Shown: one piece after another, positions 17,134-26,292 of the stretch
Position numbering within the stretch: position 1 is the first letter of the stretch
Layout: each line of letters opens with the position of its first letter
Notes under the pieces: model-generated
What the model was told of the DNA's origin: nothing
Seen by the model: only the letters and a program-made list of their open reading frames with translations
Database searches by the model: none
Program-made: the position numbers and the translations under genes
Origin: Methylophilus sp. DW102
Lineage (GTDB): Bacteria > Pseudomonadota > Gammaproteobacteria > Burkholderiales > Methylophilaceae
Assembly (NCBI RefSeq): GCF_037076555.1
Contig: NZ_AP029023.1
Coordinates: 1,550,001 to 1,614,000 of the forward strand
Direction of reading: 5' to 3'
DNA length: 64,000 nt

Positions 17134-17892
17134 ATGCCATTTTCTTGGGGTGAATTACTGAGCGGTGCCGGGATTATCGTTAGCTTGGGTGCCGCCTTTT
17201 TATTAGTCAAGTTGCTCATCAGCAATACATTACAGCAGGAAAAGTTTTTTAACGCACTGGGTAAGTGCTATACAGAGCTCGAGTCATCCAGCGATCGACT
17301 AGACACACTCTGTACTATTCTGGATAGAAGATTTTCCAACTACGAGGAAAACCATAAACAATCAGATCCATTGTTAATCAATAGCATACAGCGTTTTGAT
17401 AAAGTAGCACAGGAGATCAGGGATCGCCTGGATGATTTGTTGCTATCGGAAGCCTCGGATAACATTATTGCTGAGCGATTGAGTGAGCCTGTGCTGCAAG
17501 AGCTGAATAAATTGCAAACACATCTAGAGCAAATGGCTGGTCAACTCCGGCGCAATAACAATTTGTCTGCTGACGAAAATGTCGAAATGGCTGCCATGAG
17601 AAAGCGGATTGAAAGCTATCAATCCATGATGATGAAAGCAAGATCAGAAGCCAAAGAGGCTGAAAACACCATGGCGGAATTGCGTCAGGAAATACAGCAA
17701 CTACAGGTCATGAACAATCGCCCACTGCAATCAGCCAATGATGCATTCACAAAAGAGCTACAATTCCAACTGAATGAAATGGAGCAACAAAAACGCAGAC
17801 TTGAGGAACAGCTTGCGGCATTAACCACAGAGAAACAGCGCAATGAAATAGAAAAACAATTCATTGAAGACCGTTTTATGGAGTTATCGTAA
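17134..17892 (+). CDS. Membrane-anchored coiled-coil protein
   Basis: A 252-residue protein with one N-terminal membrane segment (IIVSLGAAFLLVKLLI, ~14-29) followed by long heptad-rich coiled coil: residues ~60-120, and almost continuously ~130-250 (for example LQFQLNEMEQQKRRLEEQL). ATG 17134 is chosen because it has a perfect AAGGAGAATAGG ribosome site 10 bp after the regulator stop; an in-frame upstream start would overlap that gene. No catalytic motif is seen. By context it may be a scaffold or target of the CheX-like/REC pair. Confidence 0.75.
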   Translation: MPFSWGELLSGAGIIVSLGAAFLLVKLLISNTLQQEKFFNALGKCYTELESSSDRLDTLCTILDRRFSNYEENHKQSDPLLINSIQRFDKVAQEIRDRLDDLLLSEASDNIIAERLSEPVLQELNKLQTHLEQMAGQLRRNNNLSADENVEMAAMRKRIESYQSMMMKARSEAKEAENTMAELRQEIQQLQVMNNRPLQSANDAFTKELQFQLNEMEQQKRRLEEQLAALTTEKQRNEIEKQFIEDRFMELS

Positions 17893-17906
17893 CGCAGATG
17901 CAAAAC

Positions 17907-17934
17907 AAAAAAGCCACCCGAAGGTGGCTTTTTT
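17907..17934 (+). terminator. Intrinsic terminator of CheX-like operon
   Basis: The stem AAAAAAGCCACC / GGTGGCTTTTTT has a CGAA tetraloop, a perfect 12-bp arm. It could also stop the opposing tmRNA transcript, whose 3' end is at 17981. Confidence 0.92.
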
Positions 17935-17980
17935 GTTTACGCTCATTGTTCAATCAAATCAATGCATTGAACATTTTAAA

Positions 17981-18346
17981 TGGTGGAGCTGGGGGGAATT
18001 GAACCCCCGTCCGCAAGCCCTCCACAGACAGTTCTACATACTTAGCTGTGTTGTTTATATTTAACCAGGCACCCACCAACGAGCAAGCAGATGACAAGCG
18101 AGTTGCCTTGGATTTAATGCCTTACCAAGCAACCCGGTAAAGCACGATCCTCTCTAAATGACGCTGCTGCCGGTTACCCGGCCCGACCGAGAGGCTCTTC
18201 GGTGCAGCGTTCAGCCGGGATTAAGCGGCTAAAGCGTAAGTTTCGTCGTTTGCGACTATACTTTTTCAGATGGATTTACGAGGGAACCTGAATCCTCGGT
18301 ATGCCCTGCACTGCTTTGCAACCCACGTCGAAACCGGGTCAGCCCC
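17981..18346 (-). ncRNA. ssrA: tmRNA (ssrA), tag ANDETYALAA
   Basis: A one-piece transfer-messenger RNA of 366 nt that rescues stalled ribosomes with SmpB. The 5' end GGGGCTG pairs with CAGCTCC before a genomically encoded CCA (17981-17983). The T-arm GGGGGTTCAATTCCCCC lies next to the 3' end. The tag frame at 18253-18221 reads ANDETYALAA followed by TAA, the usual betaproteobacterial type. GC-rich pseudoknot stems follow the tag. Confidence 0.97.
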
Positions 18347-18360
18347 AATACAGGCTTTGG

Positions 18361-18389
18361 ATTATACGCCTTAAACGGTGGTGAGCCAA
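18361..18389 (-). promoter_or_regulatory. ssrA promoter
   Basis: On the minus strand there is -35 TTGGCT (18389-18384), a 17-bp spacer and a perfect -10 TATAAT (18366-18361). Transcription would begin ~8 nt before the mature 5' end. Confidence 0.75.
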
Positions 18390-18428
18390 ACTTAAAGGCG
18401 CATTGCTTCGACATGGTACAATTTATAA

Positions 18429-19298
18429 ATGTTCAAGAAAATTGTGATTTTTGGGGTAGGTTTAATAGGGGGCTCCATTGCGCTGGCCCTTAAAAAACAC
18501 CCTAAGGCTCCTCACATTGTTGGTGTGGGCCGCGCTCAACAAAGCTTGCAGGAAGCACTGGATTTGGGTTTGATTGACAGTGCGGAAACGGATATTGCTT
18601 CTGCACTGCACGCGGCGGATCTGGTTATCATTGCCACTCCAGTGGCACAGACGCCGGCGATTTTAAAGGCCATCCGCCCCTATTTGGGCGAGTCGACCAT
18701 TATCACAGATGCCGGCAGCACCAAGTCGGACGTGATGGCGTACGCGAGGGCCGAACTTGGGGACCAGGTTAATCAATTTGTGGGTGGTCATCCGATTGCT
18801 GGGGCGGAAAAAAGTGGCCCTGCTGCTGCCATGGCTGATTTGTATCTCGGTAAGAATGTCATTCTGACGCCTGATGAGCAGACCTCTAACTCAGCGCTAG
18901 ATAAAGTCAGCAGACTTTGGCAGCAATGTGGTGCAGTGGTTTCGCACATGAGTGCGCAAGAACATGACAGCGTATTTGCAGCCGTCAGCCATTTGCCGCA
19001 CCTGCTTGCCTTCGCACTGGTGGAGGATCTGGCCAAGCGTAGTAATGCGGAATTGTTGTTCAAATTTGCCGCCAGCGGTTTCCGCGACTTTACGCGCATT
19101 GCAGGCAGTCATCCTGAGATGTGGCGGGATATTGCACTGGCTAACAAAACCGCCTTATTAAGTGAACTTAGGCTCTATCAACAAGCGCTCAGCGACATGA
19201 CGGCACTCTTGGAGGCTGATGACAGTCGTGCTTTGCACGATTTGTTTGAACATGCCAGCCGTGCACGTAATGACTGGGCCAAGTCAAAAATTCAATAA
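18429..19298 (+). CDS. tyrA: Prephenate dehydrogenase
   Basis: A 289-residue NAD(P)-dependent enzyme that converts prephenate to 4-hydroxyphenylpyruvate in tyrosine synthesis. The Rossmann motif is IFGVGLIGGS (Gly9, Gly11, Gly14), followed by ITDAGSTKSDV, FVGGHPIAGAEKSGP and the His of AVSHLPHLLAF. It is monofunctional, with no chorismate mutase or ACT domain. It is followed after 12 bp by aroA, a conserved betaproteobacterial pairing. A -10-like TACAAT at 18417-18422 lies only 6 bp before the ATG and no ribosome site is visible, so the mRNA may be leaderless. Confidence 0.95.
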   Translation: MFKKIVIFGVGLIGGSIALALKKHPKAPHIVGVGRAQQSLQEALDLGLIDSAETDIASALHAADLVIIATPVAQTPAILKAIRPYLGESTIITDAGSTKSDVMAYARAELGDQVNQFVGGHPIAGAEKSGPAAAMADLYLGKNVILTPDEQTSNSALDKVSRLWQQCGAVVSHMSAQEHDSVFAAVSHLPHLLAFALVEDLAKRSNAELLFKFAASGFRDFTRIAGSHPEMWRDIALANKTALLSELRLYQQALSDMTALLEADDSRALHDLFEHASRARNDWAKSKIQ

Positions 19299-19310
19299 TT
19301 ACCAATCGCT

Positions 19311-20609
19311 ATGGAACAACTGCATTTACCCGCTGCCCACCAAGCCCAAGGCGCAATTACCTTGCCTGGCTCAAAAAGTATCTCAAACCGTACGCTATTG
19401 CTCGCAGCACTTGCTGACGGTGTCACTGTCATTCGCGACTTACTCGCCTCAGACGATACCGCCAGAATGCTGGAGGCCTTATCAGCGTTAGGCGTCAAGC
19501 TGGAAAATATCTCTGAAAATGCCTGGCAAGTCATGGGCTGTGGCGGCAACTTTCCCAATAAGCAAGCGGATTTATTTCTGGGCAATGCGGGGACGGCCTT
19601 TAGGCCCTTGACTGCCGCACTGGCATTCTCAGGCGGTGACTACCATCTGCATGGGATTGCGCGCATGCATGAGCGCCCGATTGGCGATTTGGTGGATGCC
19701 TTGCAACAGGTGGGCGCGCAAGTCAGCTACCTGGGGAATGCGGGCTACCCTCCCCTGCAAATTTCGCCAGCGCAGCTGGATGTCAGTCAAGCGATCAAAA
19801 TACGAGGTGATGTGTCAAGCCAGTTTTTGACAGCCTTGTTGATGGCCTTGCCGCTAACAGGCCAGGCGGCCAGTATTGAAGTGGTAGGCGAACTGATCTC
19901 CAAGCCTTATATCGAAATCACGCTCAACCTGATGCAACGCTTTGGCGTGACCGTGCAACGGGATGGCTGGCAGCATTTTTACATTGCTGCAGATGCGCGT
20001 TATCACGCGCCAGGAGAAATATATGTAGAAGGTGACGCGTCAAGCGCCTCTTATTTTATTGGTGCGGGTGTTGTTGCGGGTGACGTCACCGTCAACGGCG
20101 TCGGCGCGCAAAGCATCCAAGGCGACATCCGCTTTGCTGAGGCGGCCAATCTCATGGGCGGACGGATCAGCTATGGCGACAACCACGTGCGTGCTGAAAA
20201 CACAGGCACATTGAAGGCGATCGACCTTGATTGTAATCACATCCCCGATGCGGCCATGACTTTAGCCGTGATGGCCATGTTTGTGCGTGGCAATTCGGAT
20301 CAAGACCGTACAACGACCCTACGCAATATCGCCAGCTGGCGCGTAAAAGAGACCGACCGCATTGCAGCCATGGCAACAGAACTGCGCAAAGTCGGGGCCA
20401 CAGTGGTCGAAGGCCCGGACTATATTCAGGTCACCGCCCCCTTGCAACTGACCCCTAACGCAGTAATTGATACCTATGATGACCACCGCATGGCCATGTG
20501 CTTTTCATTGCTCAGCCTGGCCGGCGTGCCCATTACCATTAATGACCCAAAATGTGTGGGTAAAACCTTTCCAGAGTACTTTAAGGTATTCGCCAGCATT
20601 GTTCGCTAG
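19311..20609 (+). CDS. aroA: 3-phosphoshikimate 1-carboxyvinyltransferase (EPSP synthase)
   Basis: A 432-residue EPSP synthase, step six of the shikimate pathway (shikimate-3-phosphate plus PEP). Family blocks: [45 protein letters not shown] [33 protein letters not shown] and [14 protein letters not shown]. The two signature regions containing the catalytic Lys, Arg, Asp and Glu are intact. Length is normal (~430). It is co-directional with tyrA and ends 6 bp from the convergent DUF2061 gene. Confidence 0.97.
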   Translation: MEQLHLPAAHQAQGAITLPGSKSISNRTLLLAALADGVTVIRDLLASDDTARMLEALSALGVKLENISENAWQVMGCGGNFPNKQADLFLGNAGTAFRPLTAALAFSGGDYHLHGIARMHERPIGDLVDALQQVGAQVSYLGNAGYPPLQISPAQLDVSQAIKIRGDVSSQFLTALLMALPLTGQAASIEVVGELISKPYIEITLNLMQRFGVTVQRDGWQHFYIAADARYHAPGEIYVEGDASSASYFIGAGVVAGDVTVNGVGAQSIQGDIRFAEAANLMGGRISYGDNHVRAENTGTLKAIDLDCNHIPDAAMTLAVMAMFVRGNSDQDRTTTLRNIASWRVKETDRIAAMATELRKVGATVVEGPDYIQVTAPLQLTPNAVIDTYDDHRMAMCFSLLSLAGVPITINDPKCVGKTFPEYFKVFASIVR

Positions 20610-20615
20610 CCATTC

Positions 20616-20843
20616 TCACGCCGCATACGCCCACTCATGCTCGTCAGGCTCTGCGGCAGGCGCCACGTCGTGAGAATGCTGATGCTGTTGCCAGGCACGC
20701 TCGTGAAAATAAAACACCACGGTGTTGCAGGCCGGTTCAACCAGCGCCATCAGCCCACCCACCAGCAGGCTGCCTGTGAAAAGATAGGCAATGGTGAACG
20801 CGACGCTAAAATGCAGCATGGCAAAAGACATGGTTTTAATCAT
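20616..20843 (-). CDS. DUF2061 small membrane protein
   Basis: A 75-residue protein with two hydrophobic helices (MLHFSVAFTIAYLFTG and GGLMALVEPACNTVVFYF), then FHERAWQ, the DUF2061 hallmark, and a His/Ala/Glu-rich tail. ATG 20843 has the ribosome site AAGGAGCACACC; the longer frame upstream lacks one and overlaps cmk. DUF2061 members are small inner-membrane proteins of unknown role. It is inserted antisense in an otherwise plus-strand housekeeping run. Confidence 0.85.
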   Translation of the reverse strand: MIKTMSFAMLHFSVAFTIAYLFTGSLLVGGLMALVEPACNTVVFYFHERAWQQHQHSHDVAPAAEPDEHEWAYAA

Positions 20844-20937
20844 GGTGTGCTCCTTATTAACGATGCAGCCATAATATAAAAGCCAAAAGTCAAAATCCAA
20901 TTCATTGTTTTTAACTGATTGATAAGTAAAATTTATT

Positions 20938-21612
20938 ATGAATAACCCTCTCCCTCCAGTCATTGCCATTGACGGCCCTTCTGCTTCTGGCAAGGGCAGC
21001 GTCGCTGAACGCGTGGCTACCCATTTTGGATTTCATTACCTGGACTCGGGTGCGATTTATCGTCTATTGGCTTATGCAGCTGCTCAACAAGCCGTGGCCT
21101 GGTCAAATGCTGACGCACTGGCTGATATCGCGACACAGATGCAGATCAAGTTTGAGCATGGCCAAGCTTATTTAAACGGCGAACAAGTCAGCCACCATAT
21201 TCGTACAGAACAGATGGGCAAAGGGGCCTCTGAAGTCGCTGTCCACCCTGCCGTACGTACCGCGCTGTTGCAAACGCAACGCAATTTCAGGCAAGTCCCT
21301 GGGCTGGTTGGTGATGGCCGCGATATTGGCTCTGTCATTTTCCCGGATGCCGGATTGAAAATATTTTTGACAGCCGCGGTCGAAACGCGCGCAAAAAGAC
21401 GCTACGATCAGTTAATTCAACGCGGCGATCACGCAGATTACGCTTTGATTCTAGCTGATTTGCAGCAGCGCGATTTACGCGATAGCCAGCGCGCAGTCGC
21501 GCCACTCAAGCAATTGCCAGATGCGGTTTTGCTGGACACCACCGACATCAATATTGAGCAAGCGGTGAATATCATTATCGAAGCATTTAAAAAAGCGGCG
21601 CAAACTAAATAA
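20938..21612 (+). CDS. cmk: Cytidylate kinase
   Basis: A 224-residue nucleoside monophosphate kinase that makes CDP/dCDP from CMP/dCMP. The P-loop is IDGPSASGKGSVAERVA, followed by LDSGAIYRLLAY, the CMP-binding insert, GDGRDIGSVIFPDAGLKIFL and RAKRRYDQL. It precedes rpsA, as in most proteobacteria. No strong ribosome site precedes the ATG; the 90-bp upstream spacer separates it from DUF2061. Confidence 0.96.
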   Translation: MNNPLPPVIAIDGPSASGKGSVAERVATHFGFHYLDSGAIYRLLAYAAAQQAVAWSNADALADIATQMQIKFEHGQAYLNGEQVSHHIRTEQMGKGASEVAVHPAVRTALLQTQRNFRQVPGLVGDGRDIGSVIFPDAGLKIFLTAAVETRAKRRYDQLIQRGDHADYALILADLQQRDLRDSQRAVAPLKQLPDAVLLDTTDINIEQAVNIIIEAFKKAAQTK

Positions 21613-21628
21613 AAACACACATAAGTCA

Positions 21629-21700
21629 TTGAACCCAATAATTTTTTTGTGTATAGTCTTGGATTCGGGTTGCTCAAGTCACGCTTGGGCAATATTTTTT
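21629..21700 (+). promoter_or_regulatory. rpsA promoter and 5'-proximal terminator-like hairpin
   Basis: The promoter is -35 TTGAAC (21629-21634), 17-bp spacer, -10 TATAGT (21652-21657). A hairpin TTGCTCAAG / CTTGGGCAA (21670-21692, one G-U pair) begins about 6 nt into the predicted transcript and is followed by TATTTTTT. It may terminate cmk readthrough, attenuate rpsA, or protect the rpsA 5' end. The remaining leader to ATG 21790 lacks a Shine-Dalgarno, as is usual for S1 mRNA. Confidence 0.7.
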
Positions 21701-21789
21701 AAACCTTTTCCATTGTTGGCGCTTTTGCCTTGCAATGGCTCGCTGCAAGATGCCTGTCTTCATGCGAGTAAAAATTGGACAATTTTTTA

Positions 21790-23286
21790 ATGGCTTCTAT
21801 TTCTAATACATCCTCTTCCATGGAATCTTTTGCAGCCCTCTTCGAAGAAAGCCTGGCCCGCCAGGAAATGCGCGCTGGTGAAGTAATCACCGCCGAAGTA
21901 GTTTCTGTAGACAATGATTTCGTTATCGTGAACGCCGGCTTGAAATCCGAGAGCGTAATTAACGCCAGTGAATTCAAAAACGCACAAGGCGAACTGGAAG
22001 TTGCCGTTGGCGACTTCGTTAAAGTAGCGATCGAAAAACTGGAAGATGGTTTTGGTTCTACACAACTTTCTCGCGAAAAAGCGAAGAAAATGCAAGCATG
22101 GCTGGATCTGGAAGAAGCCATGAACGAAGGCCGTGTAGTTAAAGGTTTTGTCAGCAGCCGTGTTAAAGGCGGTCTGCGCGTTTCTGTCAGCGGCATCATG
22201 GCTTTCTTGCCAGGCTCACTGGTAGACATTCGTCCAGTTAAAGACACCACTCCTTACGAAAACAAAGAGTGGGACTTCAAAGTCATCAAGCTGGATCGCA
22301 AGCGTAACAATATCGTGGTTTCCCGCCGTGCTGTGATGGAAGACACCTTGGGTGCTGACCGTGAAGCATTGTTGGGTAGCCTGACTGAAGGTGCTGTGAT
22401 CAAGGGTATCGTTAAAAACATCACTGACTACGGCGCGTTCGTGGATCTGGGTGGTATCGATGGCCTGTTGCACATCACTGATTTGGCATGGCGCCGTGTG
22501 AAGCACCCATCTGAAGTGCTGACCGTTGGTGAAGAAGTTGAAGCCAAGATCCTGAAATTCGATCAAGAGAAAAACCGTGTTTCTCTGGGGATCAAACAAT
22601 TGGGCGACGACCCATGGGTGGCATTGAGCCGCCGTTACCCAGTCGGTACACGCCTGTTCGGTAAAGTGTCTAACCTGACTGACTACGGTGCGTTCGTTGA
22701 AGTAGAACCAGGCATTGAAGGTTTGGTACACGTGTCTGAAATGGACTGGACCAACAAGAACATCCACCCGGGCAAAATCGCTCAACTGGGCGACGAAGTT
22801 GAAGTGATGATTCTGGAAATCGACGAAGACCGTCGTCGTCTGTCACTGGGCATGAAACAGTGCAAACCAAACCCATGGGATGATTTCGCTGCAACCCACG
22901 CTAAAGGCGACAAAGTTTCAGGCCAGATCAAGTCTATCACTGACTTTGGTGTGTTCATTGGCTTGCCAGGCGGTATTGATGGCTTGGTACACTTGTCTGA
23001 CCTGTCCTGGACTCAGTCTGGCGAAGAAGCGATCCGCAACTTCAAGAAAGGTGATGAGCTGCAAGCTGTTATCTTGGGCATTGATGTTGAGAAAGAGCGT
23101 ATCTCTCTGGGCGTTAAACAGTTGACTGAAGATCCAAGCGGCAACAGCGCACCAATTGGCGAAGACAAAGGTGGCAAACCAAAAGCCAAAAAAGCAAAAG
23201 CGGATGATGTCATGATTGATGAAGCTTCTGCCGGGACAACTAACCTGGGTGCTTTGCTGAAAGCCAAACTGGATAGCAAAAAATAA
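21790..23286 (+). CDS. rpsA: 30S ribosomal protein S1
   Basis: A 498-residue protein with S1/OB-fold RNA-binding repeats. The recurring (T/S)DYGAFV and [12 protein letters not shown] blocks, each followed by GL(L/V)H(I/V)(T/S) and later RxSLGxKQ, mark the domains. The N-terminal [12 protein letters not shown] block binds the ribosome. S1 promotes translation initiation on structured mRNAs. The start is ATG 21790; the frame also has TTG five codons earlier and a second ATG at 21820, so ten residues at the N-terminus are uncertain. Codon use is strongly biased, as expected for high expression. S1 represses its own mRNA in E. coli. Confidence 0.97.
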   Translation: MASISNTSSSMESFAALFEESLARQEMRAGEVITAEVVSVDNDFVIVNAGLKSESVINASEFKNAQGELEVAVGDFVKVAIEKLEDGFGSTQLSREKAKKMQAWLDLEEAMNEGRVVKGFVSSRVKGGLRVSVSGIMAFLPGSLVDIRPVKDTTPYENKEWDFKVIKLDRKRNNIVVSRRAVMEDTLGADREALLGSLTEGAVIKGIVKNITDYGAFVDLGGIDGLLHITDLAWRRVKHPSEVLTVGEEVEAKILKFDQEKNRVSLGIKQLGDDPWVALSRRYPVGTRLFGKVSNLTDYGAFVEVEPGIEGLVHVSEMDWTNKNIHPGKIAQLGDEVEVMILEIDEDRRRLSLGMKQCKPNPWDDFAATHAKGDKVSGQIKSITDFGVFIGLPGGIDGLVHLSDLSWTQSGEEAIRNFKKGDELQAVILGIDVEKERISLGVKQLTEDPSGNSAPIGEDKGGKPKAKKAKADDVMIDEASAGTTNLGALLKAKLDSKK

Positions 23287-23300
23287 GAAGGCTTTAGATC

Positions 23301-23588
23301 ATGACAAGATCTGAACTAATAGACCTGCTTGCCCAGCGCTTTCCGCAACTTGTGCTGAAAGACGCAGAGTTATCCGTCAAGACCATCCTTGATGCAATGA
23401 CGGAAAACCTGGCAACAGGAGAGCGTATCGAAATACGCGGTTTTGGCAGCTTTAGCTTGAACTACCGCCCGCCTCGTTTGGGACGTAACCCGAAAACTGG
23501 TACCAAAGTACAGGTGCCAGCGAAATACGTGCCGCACTTTAAGGCTGGTAAAGAGTTGCGTGACCGCGTAGACGCGATCGAATCTTAA
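23301..23588 (+). CDS. ihfB: Integration host factor subunit beta
   Basis: A 95-residue IHF-beta of the HU/IHF family. It begins [15 protein letters not shown] and carries [26 protein letters not shown], the beta-arm with the DNA-intercalating Pro. It pairs with IhfA (not in the window) to bend DNA. It is 14 bp after rpsA, the standard proteobacterial order, and ends at a strong terminator. Confidence 0.97.
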   Translation: MTRSELIDLLAQRFPQLVLKDAELSVKTILDAMTENLATGERIEIRGFGSFSLNYRPPRLGRNPKTGTKVQVPAKYVPHFKAGKELRDRVDAIES

Positions 23589-23606
23589 TTTTTGTGATTC
23601 AGCAGT

Positions 23607-23638
23607 AAAAAACGGTATCTTCGGATACCGTTTTTTTT
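23607..23638 (+). terminator. Intrinsic terminator after ihfB
   Basis: The stem AAAAAACGGTATC / GATACCGTTTTTT has a TTCG tetraloop and an eight-T tail. It separates rpsA-ihfB from lapB. Confidence 0.93.
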
Positions 23639-23715
23639 GGCCGCTCAGACCGCTATTGATGGCGCATTGAGGAGCGCTTGGGTAAAATGTCATGTGATCA
23701 AACAAGAGAGCTTTT

Positions 23716-24948
23716 ATGCTGGTTGAATTCGAGTATTGGTGGTTATTGATTCTGCCTCTGTTTTTTACATTGGGCTGGATTGCAGCCCGCGTGGATATCA
23801 AGCAACTGATTGCTGAATCCACCTCATTGCCAGCCACCTATTTTAAAGGTCTGAATCTGCTCATTGCTGACCAGTACCACAAAGCGGTAGATGCATTCAG
23901 TGAAGCGCTTTACATGAATAAAGACTCCCTGGAACTGCACTTTGTGCTGGGGAGCCTGTTTCGCCGCACAGGTGAGACAGACCGCGCGATTCACTTGCAC
24001 TTAAACCTGCTAGAAAACTACGAACTCACCGAGCAGCAATCGACATCAATCAAAGTGGAATTGGCGCAGGATTACTTCAAGGCAGGCCTGTATGATCGTG
24101 CCGAAGAAATTTTTCAAACACTGCGCCATACTCGCTATGAACAAGCGGCCTTACGTCACCTGCTTGAGATTTATGTCAAGGAACGCGAATGGTCGCTCGC
24201 CATTGGCATTGCCACCGAATTAGAGCGTTCGTCAGGCGTGTCTTACCGCAAAGAGGTCGCTCAGTATTATTGTGAATTGGCTGCCAATGCGATGATCAAG
24301 CAGGATTGGTCCTCTGCAAAAGTCCAACTCGAACAAGCGCTGGACGCCAATAAGAACTGTGTACGCGCAAATGTCTTATTGGGCGATATTGCGGCACATC
24401 AAGGCCACCATTCCGATGCAATTGCGCTCTGGAAACGCATAGAAATGCAGCATCCAGAACATCTGGGGCTGGTCGCGCAAAAAATGCTTAAAAGCTATGC
24501 TGCGCTGTATGGTGAAGAGGAAAGCGAAGGCGACCTTAAACTATCCAGAGGCTTAAAGGAAGGCCTGAGCCAACTCCATTACTATCTGGAACTGTATCAA
24601 CTCAGTAGCATTATGTCGGTGTTGTATGAGGCCACCCTGCAGGCTGAAGGTGCGGATAAGGCGGCAAAACTCGCCCGCAATGAGTTGATCCGCAAACCCA
24701 GCCTCAAATCGCTGGATCAATTGCTCCAAGCGCGTGCCATGCTCCAGGATGAACAGCATGATTTGCAGTTGATGCAGCAAACTGTTCGTAATGCCATAGG
24801 TGACCGTGCCGCCTACTACTGCGACCAATGTGGTTTCCGGGCCAAACAATATCATTGGCAATGCCCAGCCTGTAATGCCTGGGAGTCGCTGCCGCCCGAA
24901 CCCACTGAAGCGACCATTCGAGATATCAAGTTACTTAAACGAAAATAA
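23716..24948 (+). CDS. lapB: LapB (YciM), lipopolysaccharide assembly regulator
   Basis: A 410-residue inner-membrane-anchored TPR protein. An N-terminal helix (WWLLILPLFFTLGWIAA) is followed by several TPR units (ADQYHKAVDAFSEAL, GETDRAIHLHLNLL and others). A C-terminal rubredoxin-type zinc ribbon has Cys pairs CDQC and CPAC. LapB couples LPS synthesis and FtsH degradation of LpxC. In E. coli lapA precedes lapB; here there is no lapA between ihfB and lapB. It is followed by pyrF as in E. coli. Confidence 0.93.
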   Translation: MLVEFEYWWLLILPLFFTLGWIAARVDIKQLIAESTSLPATYFKGLNLLIADQYHKAVDAFSEALYMNKDSLELHFVLGSLFRRTGETDRAIHLHLNLLENYELTEQQSTSIKVELAQDYFKAGLYDRAEEIFQTLRHTRYEQAALRHLLEIYVKEREWSLAIGIATELERSSGVSYRKEVAQYYCELAANAMIKQDWSSAKVQLEQALDANKNCVRANVLLGDIAAHQGHHSDAIALWKRIEMQHPEHLGLVAQKMLKSYAALYGEEESEGDLKLSRGLKEGLSQLHYYLELYQLSSIMSVLYEATLQAEGADKAAKLARNELIRKPSLKSLDQLLQARAMLQDEQHDLQLMQQTVRNAIGDRAAYYCDQCGFRAKQYHWQCPACNAWESLPPEPTEATIRDIKLLKRK

Positions 24949-24999
24949 AACCGTTTGGCACCCTTCCCCAACCCGTTTCATTCCTAAGACAATTCCTTT

Positions 25000-25695
25000 A
25001 TGACCGACAGTAAAATTGTTGTTGCCCTGGATTATGCAGATGCCAAATCGGCAACCGCGCTAGTAGATCGGCTTGACCCAAGCCTGTGTAAACTCAAGGT
25101 GGGTAAGGAACTGTTTACCGCCGCCGGGCCTCAGCTTGTCGAACAACTGGTTGCGCGGCAATACGATGTGTTCCTCGATCTCAAATTTCACGATATCCCG
25201 AATACTGTGGCAAAAGCCTGTCAGGCCGCCGCAAATTTAGGCGTATGGATGATCAATGTTCACGCCAGTGGTGGGCAACCCATGATGCAGGCCGCACGTG
25301 AAGGCTTGGATAAAGCATTTGGTGATCAAGCGCCGCTGCTAATCGCTGTCACGGTATTAACCAGTATGGACACGCCAACGTTGCATAGCTTGGGGATTCA
25401 GCGCACCCTGCCTGAACAGGTACTCGCATTGGCCACACTGACACAACAATCTGGCTTAGATGGTGTAGTTTGTTCAGCACAAGAGGCCAGCATGCTAAGA
25501 AAAGCATTGGGGCCTGACTTTTGTCTGGTCACCCCGGGTATTCGCCCAAAGGACTCGGCAAAGGACGATCAAACCAGAATTGTGACGCCTGCAGATGCCA
25601 TCGCATTAGGCGCCAGCTACTTGGTGATAGGCAGGCCAATTACACAAGCAGATGACCCGATTGTTGCATTAAATACAATTATTAAAAATATTTAA
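25000..25695 (+). CDS. pyrF: Orotidine 5'-phosphate decarboxylase
   Basis: A 231-residue TIM-barrel enzyme for the last step of UMP synthesis. It has the catalytic block [15 protein letters not shown] (Asp-Lys-Asp array), [29 protein letters not shown] and [13 protein letters not shown]. The family length is normal for the short bacterial type. It is 51 bp after lapB, and the order matches E. coli lapB-pyrF. Confidence 0.97.
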   Translation: MTDSKIVVALDYADAKSATALVDRLDPSLCKLKVGKELFTAAGPQLVEQLVARQYDVFLDLKFHDIPNTVAKACQAAANLGVWMINVHASGGQPMMQAAREGLDKAFGDQAPLLIAVTVLTSMDTPTLHSLGIQRTLPEQVLALATLTQQSGLDGVVCSAQEASMLRKALGPDFCLVTPGIRPKDSAKDDQTRIVTPADAIALGASYLVIGRPITQADDPIVALNTIIKNI

Positions 25696-25754
25696 CATTT
25701 TTAAATTAATTTAAGGGCGTTAACCGTCCGAACCTGGACTGGCTCAGTAGAATT

Positions 25755-25781
25755 AAAAACAGGCGCAATGCCTGTTTTTTT
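25755..25781 (+). terminator. Intrinsic terminator after pyrF
   Basis: The stem AAAAACAGGC / GCCTGTTTTT has loop GCAAT and ends in a seven-T tail. Confidence 0.9.
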
Positions 25782-25805
25782 ATACTTAACGATTCTGGAG
25801 GTCAT

Positions 25806-26114
25806 ATGATGAAAACGCTTATGGGTTACCTGATGTATTTCCTTTTATTGCCAGCCGCTTATGCGGTGGTTGATATCAATACGGCCAGCCAGGCTGAACT
25901 TGAAAGCCTGAATGGTATCGGTCCGGCCAAGGCGCAAGCCATTATTGAATATCGAAAAAAGAGTGGTGGCTTTAAGTCAGTGGAAGAGCTGGATCAAGTG
26001 CCAGGCATAGGCCAGGCAACCTTGGCAAACCTGAAGAAAGATGTAAGCGTCGGCGCAAAAAAAGCGACTGCGGCCGAGATTAAATCCGAAAAAGTAGCAG
26101 AGAAAAAGAAATAA
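25806..26114 (+). CDS. ComEA-family helix-hairpin-helix DNA-binding protein
   Basis: A 102-residue exported protein with a signal peptide (~1-20, cleavage after AYA). A ComEA-type double HhH domain follows: [29 protein letters not shown] then [22 protein letters not shown] (each segment part of a longer motif). The tail is Lys/Glu/Ala-rich. ComEA proteins bind incoming DNA in the periplasm during transformation, although short versions like this are widespread and not all serve competence. The ribosome site is CTGGAGG. It has its own terminator, so it is monocistronic. Confidence 0.88.
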   Translation: MMKTLMGYLMYFLLLPAAYAVVDINTASQAELESLNGIGPAKAQAIIEYRKKSGGFKSVEELDQVPGIGQATLANLKKDVSVGAKKATAAEIKSEKVAEKKK

Positions 26115-26130
26115 CGATCTACATTAAACA

Positions 26131-26157
26131 AAAAGCACCCTATTGGGTGCTTTTTTT
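26131..26157 (+). terminator. Terminator after comEA-like gene (bidirectional with tRNA-Ser)
   Basis: The stem AAAAGCACCC / GGGTGCTTTT has loop TATT and a T-rich tail. It lies 3-4 nt beyond the tRNA 3' end on the minus strand, where it also has a T tail, so it can serve both transcripts. Confidence 0.9.
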
Positions 26158-26160
26158 ATT

Positions 26161-26250
26161 TGGCGGAGAGAGAGGGATTCGAACCCTCGATAGAGTTGCC
26201 CCTATGCCACCTTTCCAGGGTGGTGACTTAAACCGCTCATCCATCTCTCC
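26161..26250 (-). tRNA. tRNA-Ser(GGA)
   Basis: A 90-nt class II tRNA. The acceptor GGAGAGA pairs with TCTCTCC before discriminator G and encoded CCA (26161-26163). The anticodon stem CCACC/GGTGG encloses loop CTGGAAA, giving anticodon GGA. The long variable arm typical of tRNA-Ser (ATAGGGGCAACTCTAT) and T-loop GGTTCGAATCC are present. It decodes UCC/UCU. Confidence 0.97.
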
Positions 26251-26263
26251 GAAAGAAGGCGGG

Positions 26264-26292
26264 ATTATACCCATAAAAGTTAAAGACGCCAA
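26264..26292 (-). promoter_or_regulatory. tRNA-Ser promoter
   Basis: On the minus strand there is -35 TTGGCG (26292-26287), a 17-bp spacer and -10 TATAAT (26269-26264), ending 13 bp before the mature tRNA 5' end. Confidence 0.7.
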
